Shown piece after piece: positions 47,564 to 59,155 of a DNA stretch of 64,000 nt. Under the pieces are notes generated by a model that was given only the letters and a program-made list of their open reading frames with translations, did not search any database and was not told the DNA's origin. The DNA is from Dentipellis sp. KUC8613 (Eukaryota > Basidiomycota > Agaricomycetes > Russulales > Hericiaceae). The stretch's first letter is position 1, and every line of letters starts with the position of its first letter. The DNA lies in the NCBI GenBank assembly GCA_002286715.1, contig NSJX01000001.1, positions 497,835-561,834 of the forward strand, given 5' to 3'. The position numbers were made by a program, and so were the translations under genes.

Positions 47564-49539
47564 GTCGCGTTTCCTTGGTGCGGCGCTGTAAGCTACAGCT
47601 GCGCGAGGATTCTGGGAGATGCAGACACACTGGCACATACATTATTCGACTGTTACTCTATAGCCTTCCGCGATGGTTCGCCGTTGCTTATTGGATGATC
47701 GATGATCCCTGGATTTTGGACCTATTTTCTTGTGGGTGCACTCGCAGCGCACACATGGCATTGACGTGCCGCATTGCAGGGTGTGTCACTGGTATCGCGG
47801 TGCGGTGTTTGTTCACTCTACCTCCATGGATGGCGTTGGCACGTGTGTGGTCATGACATTACGATCTGGAACACGACGGAATGTAATGCAGGAGACAATA
47901 GCCTGAGGTGCTGCGTACTGGTGCTGTCTGGTCTGGCCTCTATTGTCAAGGGCAAGGACTTCAGAGCGGTGAGACCCTCGGACAGCCCAACACGCGCGTG
48001 GCTAGTTCTGTTCCATGCTGCTCCCGATGGAAGGATCGTAGGTGATGCTTGGAAGAGTCGACGTCGTCAGTGGTTGTAACAGGGTACATCTTGAGCATAT
48101 GATGCTCCACTCCACAAGGGCGACGCTCGTGCGTACCGCAGCTGGCTGTATTGCACATGCAAGTCTGGACCTGCGGGCGCTTTCGAATTCAGCTGCTCAG
48201 GGCTAGGCTTGTTATGATGGTGACGGTGTCCACTGGAAGAAGAGAGAGGCGTACCACTCCTAGAACGAGGGTACCGGTGCTGTTGTCTGGATTAGTATCC
48301 AACTCGAATTAGTGCCGTCCTTTTTCCGAGGCGTGTCAGGAACCAATGCGTCCGGCATATTATTGTCAGTTTCATGGCGCCAGAGGATCAGATCTTCAGA
48401 GGGGGGCGCTAGGCTCGTGATTTTGTATGCATGCTCTGCTGGAATCGGCAGGCTGCTGAGTTGACTTTAAATTGTCCCGATGCGGCGACTTTGTAGAAAA
48501 CGTGGTTCCAGCGATCTTTGACATGTGCATACGACGATCAGAACGCTAACCTTTACGGGGCGGAAGTAAAATAGTGAAGTGCTACGATGGCGCAGGCTCG
48601 GTAGTCCGCCACCTACATCATTTATTGAATACGTCTGTCTACTACATGATACTCGCCAGCTGACGGAGAAGTGAAAATAGAGCTGTTGAACAGAGTTTCA
48701 TGCAGAACACGACACCGTGACGACTCGCAAGCAATGCGGAACATTTCATTCCGAGCACATGCCAGTGCGCATGCTGACTCGGTGTCGCGTCGGAGTTAGA
48801 GCTGAAGGCCGCGGGGAGGAAATGTGCTCTCCATCCTCGTCCTTCCTGCTATATGCGACAACGCGCATCCGCTTCATAAATCTGCTTGGGGGCGTTGCCA
48901 GGCTGGGGGCTTGTGCGGATGTGAGTGCTGGTTATTCTGGACCGAATAGGCGATAAGCACGCGAGCTATCGTGCTGTATCCGTCAGACTTTGCATAGGGA
49001 ACCACTAAACAGGGCGGGGGCACGAACTTGAATTTGAGAATGACAAAAAAAAACATGCGCTTCGCTTCCAATGTTCAGAACTCGAAGTCGTGGCAGTGGA
49101 CCATGGGCAGCCACGGACGCCGGCGCAACATAGAGCAGGAGTACGAACGATGCTACTGGTCGAGATACGGATGTTGGAGCAGCCCTGAGGATCCTGGTCA
49201 ACCTACAGCCCCAAAGCTCAGTAAGGACACACACCCATCATCTATTCTGATCCCCACCTTGATCACCTCGAACTCTGCCTCCGAGCCGAGCACGCAGCGA
49301 ACCGCAGCCTGCTGCATCGTCTTGAATTGAATGGCACCACGCACGAGCACCGGACTCTAGGAGCGCGCGAATCCGCACATCCTAAACCTCCCTCGGGCCG
49401 CAGCACGACTGTATGGTACGCATATACGAATTCCTCGCCGTGGACCCACAACAAGGCCCAGCTTCGCATGCGGAATTGCATATCGAATGCGTACGAATAC
49501 GACACCCGCATCTGTTTCAGCGGAAGCCGTCGAGGCGCA

Positions 49540-49563
49540 CCCACGCCCACGCCCACGCCCACA
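49540..49563 (+). repeat. CCCACG microsatellite
   Basis: Three exact CCCACG units and a fourth ending CCCACA lie in tandem. A second hexamer tract, GGCTGA x3, follows at 49648-49665. Confidence 0.8.
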
Positions 49564-49674
49564 AACGTGCACCTACAGCTGCCCACTCGCACCGCAGGAT
49601 CTATCATGTAGCTCCGCGCACGCACGCACGTCTGTCCGCGGCGATGGGGCTGAGGCTGAGGCTGAAAATCGGCC

Positions 49675-49705
49675 CATACGCATATAGTCGCCACATATGC
49701 GTATG
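49675..49705. repeat. 11-base inverted repeat
   Basis: Left arm CATACGCATAT (49675-49685) and right arm ATATGCGTATG (49695-49705) are perfect reverse complements with a 9-base spacer. The word TACGCATATA also occurs at about 49418. Confidence 0.75.
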
Positions 49706-52700
49706 CGCGTAACGGAATGATTATGGATATAGATATGAGCACGGAAATGGAAATGGTAAAGGAACGTGCCTCGCTGAGCTCGAGCCACTCCGGGTCTGCA
49801 TCGGAGCTAGCAACGACGCACGTCGATGCTCACATTAAAAATCACGACGCTCACCTAAGGCTACACCTATGTAATGCGCGACGCGCGCGGGAGGCCCATG
49901 TCTTGAGCGCACCGGTCTCTAGGCCTGGCTGGCAAAGCCCGCGGTGGCACTGGCAAAGCTCCGGGCGCGAAGCCGCGCGTGATTGGGTTCAGCAAGTTCA
50001 AACGGGGGCCTGTGGCGCACCGTGACCTGCGTGAGCAGCCAGGCAGGCAGGATTCGAAAGCTTAACCTTATCCGCGTGAGATGCGCTGGCGCAGACGTCC
50101 GGGCTGGGTATGGTGCTGGAAGTGCGCTGGGTGGTGGGGGTGAGCTATGGCCCGTGGTCAATGTTCATCCTGCGCCTGTTTCGCGAGGCCTCGCAGGCTG
50201 GACCCCGCGGAGTACTCGTACGACTCCAGTAGAGGGGCTGCTGCAAGGAGCTGGGGCTGGGGCTTCGAAGCGCGTGAATTTGTATTGGCTGGGTACGATG
50301 TCAGACAGGCTTTGGAAGCGGCTGCGCGAGCACGCACCTCGGGGGAAAAATGGGCCTGTTGTCGGGCGGTCGCAGTAAGAAAGTGCGCTGCGATAGCGAA
50401 CTTTCGCAGGCAGGGCCTCAGCCTGTATCATGCTCAGCTCATCAGGAAGATAAGTAGACAGGGCACGGGCGCCACGGTAGATTTCGAATGACACATACAG
50501 ACCTTAGCTCGATGCCCGAGGGCGATGCGCGCTATAATGCAGACATCGGCGATAATAGCGGGAACGTACGGCGGGCAGCTAGATCCACGCCATTGTCATT
50601 CGGGAGGTGCGAGTACGTACACGGAGAACAGGCGGTATCACGAACGGCGCGAGCAAGCTTCCGAAAAAAAAAGGTGCGGAGTGCGGGGGACAAGGCAGAA
50701 AACGGGGGAAAGGGGCGTCGAAAAGGGCTACCGGAGAGCGGGAGGCTGGTCCGAGGGTGCGTCTTTCATATCGGCAGCGGCATCCGGATGCTGGAGTCGG
50801 ACGCAGTAGGTATGTATGCAGTGCGCGTACGAGCGAGGGCTCTAGATCTGAGCTGGCGAAAGTCTACCGTCCGTGCCGCAGTCCCCGCCCCTGCTTTGGA
50901 CTGCGGCAAAGCCAAACAGGTCGAGAAGCGCAGGCAGCTTCCCGAGGACGCATACGGAAGGTGGGAACGGCGAGTGCGCTTTGCGACTGCGTCCGGTGGA
51001 CCTGCGACGCTTTGATGGTGTCACTGGGCGGCCCGGGGGTGCGTTATTCCGACCGATTCCCTGCGGAAATAAGGGCATATGATACAAGGTGCGAGGACCT
51101 GTGAGCGAGACGTTTGAAAGGTGACTGCAAACGTGGGGAGGCCAGATGGTGGATGGCAGGCCTCGTGTGGTTACGTACGTCCTAGTGCCGCTCAGGGGAT
51201 CGGTCCATGGTGAACCGCTGCTGTGATAGAATGGCAAGGGGGTCCTCGGAGGTGAGAACGAGGAAGCGCGATCTCGACGCCGTCATACACATGTGGATTA
51301 ATATCCGAACGGACGAGCTTTATCGAACGAAATCACAATCGCGATGGCCCTGTGCGCTCGCGACGATTGTGTGGGCGGGGCCGCCAAAGCCGCTTGTGGC
51401 AGGTCGGGAGCGACGACGGGGCGCGGGCGGCGGCGATGATGCAGAAATGACGAGGCCGAGACGCGTGCAGCGCGGCGTGGGGTGCGTGATGCAGCCTTTG
51501 GCCCCGTGCGGGGCGAGACGTGAGAACGGGCGCGGACCAGTGAACGCCCACAAATGCGCACGTTCGTCGTGACGAAGGCGGGGCGTGCAGGAGTGTGGCG
51601 CGTCAGTTGCTCGGTCAGGAGACGAGAACGAGGACGCGCGAAGTTTCATTTCGCGCGCTGTGCAGAAGACTCGGATGCCGTGACGCCAGAGCGGCGTCAT
51701 CGTCGAGCGCGACTGCAACTGCGACTGCTTGTCCTCGAGGCTGGCAGTGCGCATGGGCGCGGGAAATTACATACTTGCCACGTACAAAACGGAGCGATAA
51801 GTGCGGGATCTATCAGGACCGGTGCGAGATCAGGTCAGTACGTTATGATAAGGGAAAAGCAGTGGGAGGATAACAGGATATTCGTGGATGGGGGTGGCAG
51901 CGGTCGAGGCCAGAGGACGAGGCCAAGTCCGAGACCGGTGAGTGGCCGTAGCTTAAGGTTTGGTTGACTCGAATCATCGAATGTCCGGGGTGTGCCGTTT
52001 GAGCGGGACGTGTGATAGGCTGAAGATAGCATGAATCGTCGGGCGCGGAAGATGCCAGAGCGCACGCGACGTGCGAGGACGCAATTGGCGGCAGGCGGCG
52101 CATGGTGGCTGGGACGGTCGTGCCAGCCCCAGTGGGGATGAAGCATCTGCGAAACACGAAAGCATTGATGTCGCCATGTCAATGGGGACGCATGTCTGGT
52201 GAAGAGACAGGGAAAGACGGACGTGCATGCGTTCATTCGCTGGTGGTCGCATGCTGTGCTTGCATGGAGGACAGAGGAGACTGCGACCGCGGTCAGTGGG
52301 GCGAGAGGTCGTGGCTGATATATGATGTGCGAGGCACGATGATCGGCGGCGGGGACGATGAGGACGAGAGCGTCGATGAGAGGAGAGATTTGAGGCAGAA
52401 CGAGCATTGCAGGAAACCTAGATCGTCATCGTGCGGGGAACGTCCGAACAAGGGGATGATGTCGACGGGCGGCTGGGAAGAACACACACGTGCGACACCG
52501 TCCATCGCCCGAGCGGACTTGCACGGTCGGGGGTCTCGCACAGAGGTTTTGTGTGTGCTGCCCACCGCATCGCTGCGAATATGTGCTGGTGCATCTGTAC
52601 ATCGACCTGAGCAAGCAGAGGAGGAGCAGACAACAATCGCGGAGATAAGCGCGCAGCGGTGGGCGGGAATTGGAAATTTGGGCGGGCTGTTTGTCAGCAG

Positions 52701-52964
52701 GGACCCCGAGAGGGATGAAAGAACGTTTTGTGGGATATCGTCACTCTGAGACGCCCGTGTCGCCTGCATCGACTCTTGCTGTTTTCCGCCCTGCGACTTC
52801 CGTTACGTTGAAAAGGACGATCAGATTCACGCCGGCTCTCTTCTCTTTCTCTTAGTCTTTCTTTCCCGACGCCACACTTGTACTCAGCCTCGTCCCGGCC
52901 TCTTTGCTCCACTACGTCCACCGACGAGTGCCACCCCGTTCTCTGTCCTGACTCCTCTTTGTCC

Positions 52965-55900
52965 ATGGGTCCCGCCCTCGATGTTCGCCATCATCCCGAT
53001 CCCATGTACCCCTTCCCTTCGCCCCCCGATTCCAATAACGTAACCCCGCCCTCCTCTCCGCCCCCTTCCTTCCCGCTTTCCGAGCAAGATGTCGCCGACA
53101 GTCTCTTCCTACCCCCCTCCGTCCTTCGGCGCGCTGGCACTTACCGTGCCTCCCCACCTATTGACACCGACCCGTCTTCTTCTAGAAAACGGTCCCATCG
53201 CAAACAGCCCCCTCGTGCACTCACCCTCCCCTCTTCTGCTCATCCCTCCCCCTCCAGCCAATTCCCCCCGCCAGGGCCCTCCCCTCCTAAGACAGCCCGC
53301 CCGTTATCCAGACGTTCTTCCCGATGCTCTACATCCTCGACGTCTTCTGCTTCGTCCTCCTGCCCTCCTCAGAACCGATCTAACCAACACGCCCATCCAT
53401 CTTCAGGCATTGGCCGCAAGGTCGCCGATTCTCTGGAGCTCTTCAAGGAGTCGGTGACTTCTCCGGTGACGGAGGAGCACGATCCCGTCAACCCCCTCAA
53501 GCGTGCCCGGGCTGGGTCTCCGTCGCGACGCAGGACCGGTTCGCACCACCAGCCGGCGGATGTCTCGGACATCGCTGTCGGCGAGGCGCGATTCGAGTTT
53601 GTCAAGCGCTCGGACTGGCCTGACCGCGAGGCAGCTGCTATCCGACGAGAGAAGAGCACGACCGCCCTGGAGCGGGTCCGTACGCGGGAGAGCACGACGA
53701 GTGTCAACGGGCGGGATCGAGAGCGAGAAAGGGAGAAGGAAGGGGAGGTGGGGATGCGCAGGAAGGATCGGACAGTGTCGGTAAGAGAAGGCGGGATGTC
53801 TGACCTCGTGCAGTGGCGGAAGGACGTCATGAAGCGTCAGGATAGTCGAGGGCGACCGCGCGACCGGCAGCAATGGCCGGAGTACGACGAGCCGTCTATC
53901 CACGTCGAGGCACCGTCTCCCGAACCCAACGCATTCTCTCGATCCTCGTCGCATCGAGATCTTCGCCAGACAACTGCATTTACCAACCACCACACACATG
54001 GGTACCCGTCACCGTCCCCATCGCGCTCACCCGCAGGGCGAGTCTCACCTTTCATTCCATTGGAACCTGCTCAGCCCGAGCCATCATCTGCCTCCATCAT
54101 TCCTTCTGCCGAAGTCTCCCCTGCGTGGGCCTCGCCTTCCGCTGTCCGCTCGCATTCCCGTTCACCCACACCAATTCGCCTTTCGCCCCCACAGCCCTCC
54201 CGCTTGTTGCCTGTGCCACCAGTCTCAGCGCCGGATTCGAACACCTTCAGTGCGTCGACGTACGCGCCCTGGTCTTCAGACGATGACTACGAGTCGGCTT
54301 GGGAGTCTGAGTCCGCGTCCGCGTACACGCCGACATCTAGCACCTCTGCGTCGTCGCCGCTGCCTTTGTCGCCGGCACAACCCCAACGCGCCGAGCCTGT
54401 GCTGACGTGGCCGATGGACGAGGAGGAAGGGTATGGGGAGATAGCGGGCAAGCTGGAGGGCGGGGAAGTACCGATGCCTACTTTGGAAGGAGTGGAGGAA
54501 GAAGACTACTTCCCGGCGGTAGCAGGCCCGGCATCCGAAGGTTCGCTGCCGCACATCCCGTTGCGGCCGTTTCGCAACCAAGTCGGGGGACATGCGTCCA
54601 TCTACAAATTCACGAAGAGAGCGGTCTGCAAGGTAATGCGCTTTCCTTTGTCTGATAAAGCCAGGCTGATGCCTTTTTTAGCCATTGGTGTCGCGCGAGA
54701 ACCTGTTTTACGAAGCGGTGGAGCGAGAAGCCCCGCCGCTTTTGGACTACATTCCACGTTATCTCGGTGTCATGCTCGTTAGCTACCGCCGTGTCCCAAA
54801 GACTAGCTGCGACTCCTCCGCCAGGCCCTCGGAGCCTTCCACCCGCGCTCGTCCTCCGTTGCACAAAGCCATTACTCATTCGGGCGCACCCTCGGCTCAT
54901 TCGCATTCGTCCCACCAAGACAGTGTTTCTGCGCCGGCCAGGTTGCAAACCGACCGCGGCGACTCGGACGGCGCGGACAACAATGGCGACGACACCGAGC
55001 CTGAGGCGGAGCTGCCCGAGGTCGTTCTCGACCGCAACCGCCACATCGTGCCCGAGTGGATGCTGCGCGGCGCTCATCGCAGTCGCGCGCTGTCCACATC
55101 CTATGCATCGCTTGGCCGCACTGCCAGTGTACCCCGTTCTCTCAAACGTACCTTCCTCGCCGGTACTGCCTCTAGCCCAGACCTCGGCTCTCCATCGCAA
55201 GCGAATGGCAAACTCGCCGCCAGTCCCACCAGCAGTACTAGCCCCAGTCCATTGGCTCGCAGCCATGTCCTGTCTCTGAACGCGCCTGACTCCGACAGCC
55301 CTGTGCCGCCGACCCCGGCCAGCTCGCCCAATGTTGCGCAGAAGAACCTCAGCCCGCAGGCCCAAGCGCAGCTTCTCGCCATGCGCCGCGCTCTTGACGA
55401 GGAGGAGGGCCGCTTCTCCCACTCGCGCCCTTCTCCCGTCCCCCACCCCTTCTCTCGCACTTACCAGTCAGACATGCCGTATCCCAACAGCTTCCCCTCT
55501 CTGCCCGGCGCGGGTGGCTTTGGTGGTTTGGGATCGACGACGGTGAACACTAAGCTGAAGGATCATGTCTTCAGCACTATCATGCGTCGGTTCAGGCGCA
55601 GGCGAGGGGCTCGATGGAGCGGTGGCGTGCGGACAGAGGATGAGGGTGACATTGCGGATGGCGAAGGGGACGTGTCGAGCGTCGGTGGCTACAGGCGAAG
55701 GAAGAAGTTGAGCCAGGTGGAGCGGATCAAGGCCGAGGAGGGTGTTGGGGAACACAGGGCGCACGAGCATGGCCAGCCGTTGAGGAGGGTGCAGAGCGAG
55801 GAGAACATGGCGAGCGCCGCCAAGATGGAAGCTATTGCCCTCGAGGAGCAGACGAGGAAGTCTGCGAGGCAGCCTGGGACCGGTGGCGGTGAGAACGAGA

Positions 55901-57271
55901 TTTTTGACTTCGAGCCTGAGCTCCAGGAGCAGCTGTCATCCGCGCATCCCCGTGGAGGCAACAGACAGGTTGGTCTTGTTGACCGCCGCCGCAGTCGCTC
56001 TCGGTCCCTCGAGGCTTTGAACGTCCCCCTCCGCTTCAACCCCGCGTCGCCCTCCTCGTATCCACCCTCGTGCCTACCTCACTCACCTGAGCCCCATGAA
56101 GACGAGTCCATCACGCGGCAGAACCACTTCATCCTCATGGAAGATCTTACCGGCCGATTGAAGCTGCCTTGCGTCCTCGATCTGAAGATGGGGACACGCC
56201 AGTATGGGATGGACGCCACGTCGGCCAAGAAGAAGAGTCAGCGGAAGAAATGCGATCGCACGACCAGCAGGACGTTGGGTGTGAGGGTTTGCGGGATGCA
56301 GGTGAGTCGCGCTTCCTTTAATAGGGTCGGCTGTCGTGGCCAGCGCCTTTCTTCTATGGGACCCGCGTTAGCTCCATCCGTTGTATTGCTTTCAATTACC
56401 AGTAGACAGTGACTGATCCGCCTGCTCGCTTCAGGTATGGAATCACCAATCGCAGTCGTACGTGACTCAGGACAAATATCAAGGACGGGAAGTCAAGACA
56501 GAGGATTTCCCTTCCGTCCTGGCGTCGTTCTTGCACGATGGCGAGACCCTCATGGCGTACCACATCCCCATCATCCTCAGCAAGCTGTACGCCCTCGCAC
56601 GCATCATCAACCGCCTGAAGGGCTACCGCTTCTACGGCTGCAGCCTTCTCTTCCTCTACGACGGCGACCGTGAAGTCCAGGAGACGCTCAGGAACACCAT
56701 CTCCGAGCACCCGTCGTCGCGCACCAAACGCGGCGAGTCGCTTGAGCGGCAGAGCCGTGCCCGGCATCCATCATCCCATCCCCCGGAGCGGCCTGCGCTC
56801 CGCCGCTCTCACAGCGAGGACCTGCTCGGCGGCCCCGTCGCGCAGCGGTGCGGGCGCAAGCGCAAGCGCGGCGAGGTGAACATCCGCATCGTCGACTTCG
56901 CGCACATGACGACCGGCCGTGACTGGCTGCCGTACCCTGCCGACTTTGACCACCGGGAGGTGCAGGAGATGACGAGCGGGAAGGGCTACCATGCGGAGGT
57001 CGACCCGGACACCGGGCTGATCTACGCACGCTTCCCGCCGCATTACCCTGATCAGCCGGATCGCGGCTTCCTCTTCGGTCTGAAGAACCTCGCGGAGGCT
57101 CTCGAGAAGATCTGGAACGACGAGCGCATTCGCCGCATCAAGCGTTCGCGCGACGACCCGCGTGCCCTTAAGGACCAGCTGCCCCCGCTGTCGGTGGAGG
57201 GTAGGCAGATCTTCGAGGAGATTTTCCCCATCGGCGAGGACGAGGAGGACGGGGGCATGATCTCAACTTGA
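52965..57271 (+). CDS. KCS1: inositol hexakisphosphate kinase (KCS1/IP6K)
   Basis: Makes diphosphoinositol pyrophosphates (5-IP7) from IP6, acting in phosphate sensing and stress signalling. Three exons (52965-54632, 54682-56301, 56435-57271) encode 1,374 residues. The first 530 residues are disordered and Ser/Pro/Arg-rich. The kinase N-lobe starts [20 protein letters not shown], then [20 protein letters not shown]. After an insert of about 440 disordered residues come [20 protein letters not shown] and LKMGTRQYG, holding the family signature P-x-x-x-D-x-K-x-G. Then [18 protein letters not shown] (SLLFxYD element) and [20 protein letters not shown], with the metal-binding Asp. Stop 57269-57271. 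An in-frame TTG lies further upstream, but 52965 is the first ATG. Confidence 0.96.
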
Positions 57272-57943
57272 GCGAATGTGCTTCATTCATCACAGTATAG
57301 TATTTTTTCCATTCTCTACGACCGACCACGTACCCACGCACATCTTATGTCTACGTTTCGCCCTGTGTCTCGAAACTCCCCTTTCATTTTTATCACTCAA
57401 CTCTATCTCATATTGTGTTTCCGCCTCTGTCTCTGTCTCCTTGTGGATATCTGCCGGGTCTGTTGCATAGTCTCTTCCGTCCCCCCACCTCCACCGTCCA
57501 CCACACTTCACTTCCACATCCTCCCAACAACATTCATGATAATGATTCTTATGCATTGACATGTAGTATATATAGCTTGCGGAATAAGTAGCATACGGTT
57601 CTGTCACCCATAGTCTTTGGGGTTTGGTCTCGGTTTGTCTGTCGAGCGGGCTGCTTGTAGTCTCTCTGTCTCCGTCTCCATCTGCTGTCCGAGGGCCATA
57701 GACTGTATATAGAGGTCCCGGGGCGCAGCAGCGCAAAATGTAGATATCTGATTTTTACTTTGCCTTCAACGTACCTGGTGCGAGGAAAATGGCCGTGGGG
57801 CTTTAGGTAAGATTTTAGGGATGGAAGATGGTATTATAGCGTGCTCATTATTTTGTGGCTGGGCGCACAGGGGTGTGTCAACACGACGGTACTCGTGGAT
57901 GGTAGAAAGCCTCGAGGCAGATGGATTCTATAGTGACCCGTAT
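57272..57943. other. convergent 3' intergenic region
   Basis: Pyrimidine-rich, with a short CTCTGT tract near 57425-57441, between the 3' ends of KCS1 and QCR9. No gene is supported. Confidence 0.5.
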
Positions 57944-58321
57944 CTAAGCGTCCTGGACATACTTGTCGCGGATGTCCTTCCATTGCTTCTGCATGCGCGA
58001 AGTGCAAAGTCAGATCAGCTGTGCGAAGACGAGGTATAGAAGGACAGGACGCACGCCACGGTTCCAGCTGTCCCACAGCTTGTTGATGCCGACGTCGAAG
58101 CCGACGCCGAATGCGAATGCGCCGGCGAAGATCGTGCTCACGTAGACGCCTGGAAAAGAGACGAGAGTCAGAGGGGTGATGACGGCGCGAGGACATGGCG
58201 CAGAGGCGTACTGTTGCGCTTCGCGAAGGCATTGTAAAACGCGGTAGAGAGCTGCGGAGCATGAACAATATCAGTACGTGTGTGTGCAGCGAGTAGACGA
58301 GCACGGGTAACTGACCGCCAT
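57944..58321 (-). CDS. QCR9: cytochrome bc1 complex subunit 9 (QCR9)
   Basis: Small single-helix subunit of mitochondrial complex III. Four tiny exons were assembled by hand: MA, LSTAFYNAFAKRN, then SVYVSTIFAGAFAFGVGFDV with GINKLWDSWNRG, then KQWKDIRDKYVQDA and the stop at 57944-57946. This gives about 60 residues, the normal size, with the helix in STIFAGAFAFGVGFDVGI and the conserved KQWKDIR-x-KY end. The first donor is GTCAGT right after ATGGCG. Because the exons are so short, no single open frame reveals this gene. It is divergent from uS11m, 189 bases apart. Confidence 0.93.
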
Positions 58322-58408
58322 GGTTGTGGGTGGAGGAGGATGTCTGTGTGTTTGCACGTTCCGCGCGCGCCCGACTCGGGCTGGCCGAGCCCGGACGGCG
58401 TCGGAGCT

Positions 58409-58413
58409 CCAAT
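58409..58413 (+). promoter_or_regulatory. CCAAT pentamer in the QCR9 / uS11m promoter
   Basis: CCAAT at 58409-58413 lies between the two start codons, 88 bases from QCR9 and 98 from uS11m. HAP-type CCAAT-binding complexes regulate respiratory genes in fungi, but a single pentamer is weak evidence. Confidence 0.25.
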
Positions 58414-58510
58414 ATTTCTCAGAGCGGGCGACGCGCCGAGTCGCGTCCAGCCAGCGCTCGTCGACGTCTGCGTCTCCCGCCCTCGAGTCCAAATCACTCC
58501 ATCCACGGCC

Positions 58511-59155
58511 ATGTCGCTCAGCGTCCTCCGCGCCGCATCCTCGTCCGCGCTCAAGCGCACCGCACGCGCCGCGCTCTCCACCTCCGCCGCGCGCCGCCTG
58601 CCATCCTTCGTGCCGCCGCCCACGTCCGAATCCGCACCCGCGCCCACCGACGCCTCGCCCGCCTTCACCCCCGCGGACCTGCCGCCGACGGCGCCCCCGG
58701 GCACATTCGCGCCGCCGGCGCCGGTGTCGGTGAACCCGATGCGCGAGCACAAGGAGAAGCTGTCCGCGAAGCTGCACACGATCCAGTACCACCTGCACGT
58801 CACCTGCACGCCGAACAACACGCTCGTCACGCTCACGGACGAGCTCGGGGACCCCGTCCCGCGCGGGAAGTGGACGGGCGGCAGCTGCGGGTTCAAGGGC
58901 GTGAACCGCTCCGGGTACGAGGCGGGCTACCAGTGCGCCGTGCGCGCGTTCAAGCGCCTCGAGGAGCTGCAGGTCGAGGTGCCCGCGGTGCGCCTCGAGA
59001 TTTTGTTCAAGAGCTTTGGGCAGGGCCGCGATGCGGTGTACAAGGCGCTCATGACGAGCGAGGGCGAGGGCGTGCGCAAGGTGATCAATCGCGTGACGGA
59101 CGCGACGCCGATAAAGATTGGTGGGACGCGCGCGAAGAAGATGAGGAGGTTGTGA
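58511..59155 (+). CDS. MRPS18: mitochondrial small-subunit ribosomal protein uS11m
   Basis: Homologue of bacterial S11 in the platform of the mitochondrial small subunit. An intronless frame of 214 residues. MSLSVLRAASSSALKRTARA, then ALSTSAARRLPSF, is a textbook mitochondrial presequence. A Pro/Ala-rich linker follows to about residue 75. The S11 core reads YHLHVTCTPNNTLVTLTDEL, KWTGGSCGFKGVNRSGYEAG, YQCAVRAFKRLEELQVEVPA and EILFKSFGQGRDAVYKALMT. The C-terminus VINRVTDATPIKIGGTRAKK with MRRL carries the conserved basic S11 tail. Codon use is extremely GC-rich, which also creates long meaningless frames on both strands over this gene. Confidence 0.95.
   Translation: MSLSVLRAASSSALKRTARAALSTSAARRLPSFVPPPTSESAPAPTDASPAFTPADLPPTAPPGTFAPPAPVSVNPMREHKEKLSAKLHTIQYHLHVTCTPNNTLVTLTDELGDPVPRGKWTGGSCGFKGVNRSGYEAGYQCAVRAFKRLEELQVEVPAVRLEILFKSFGQGRDAVYKALMTSEGEGVRKVINRVTDATPIKIGGTRAKKMRRL

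Larger units (their letters stand above)
47564..52964. other. 5.4 kb region without a supported gene
   Basis: By far the longest gap in the window. Many open frames exist because stop codons are rare in the GC-rich half (about 49.9-52.7 kb), but they overlap on all six frames, carry no motif I recognise and do not splice into a longer product. The largest ATG-started plus frame is 50488-51015. The region holds a CCCACG microrepeat (49540-49563), three GGCTGA units (49648-49665) and an 11-base inverted repeat (49675-49705). It may contain a long upstream regulatory region or transcribed leader of the downstream kinase gene, a non-coding RNA, or degraded mobile DNA; the sequence alone does not decide. 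Confidence 0.5.

Noticed and set aside
50040..50075. Possible tRNA B-box on the minus strand (TTCGAATCC)
   Set aside because: The flanking bases cannot form a T-stem, and there is no matching A-box or acceptor stem nearby.
50488..51015. 175-codon ATG-started frame in the large gap
   Set aside because: It lies in GC-rich sequence where stops are rare, overlaps equally long frames on both strands, and shows no motif, signal peptide or splice-linked partner exon.
51835..52407. 190-codon minus-strand frame upstream of KCS1
   Set aside because: Composition looks random (many Cys, His, Pro, Arg), and no family pattern is seen; probably part of the promoter or leader region.
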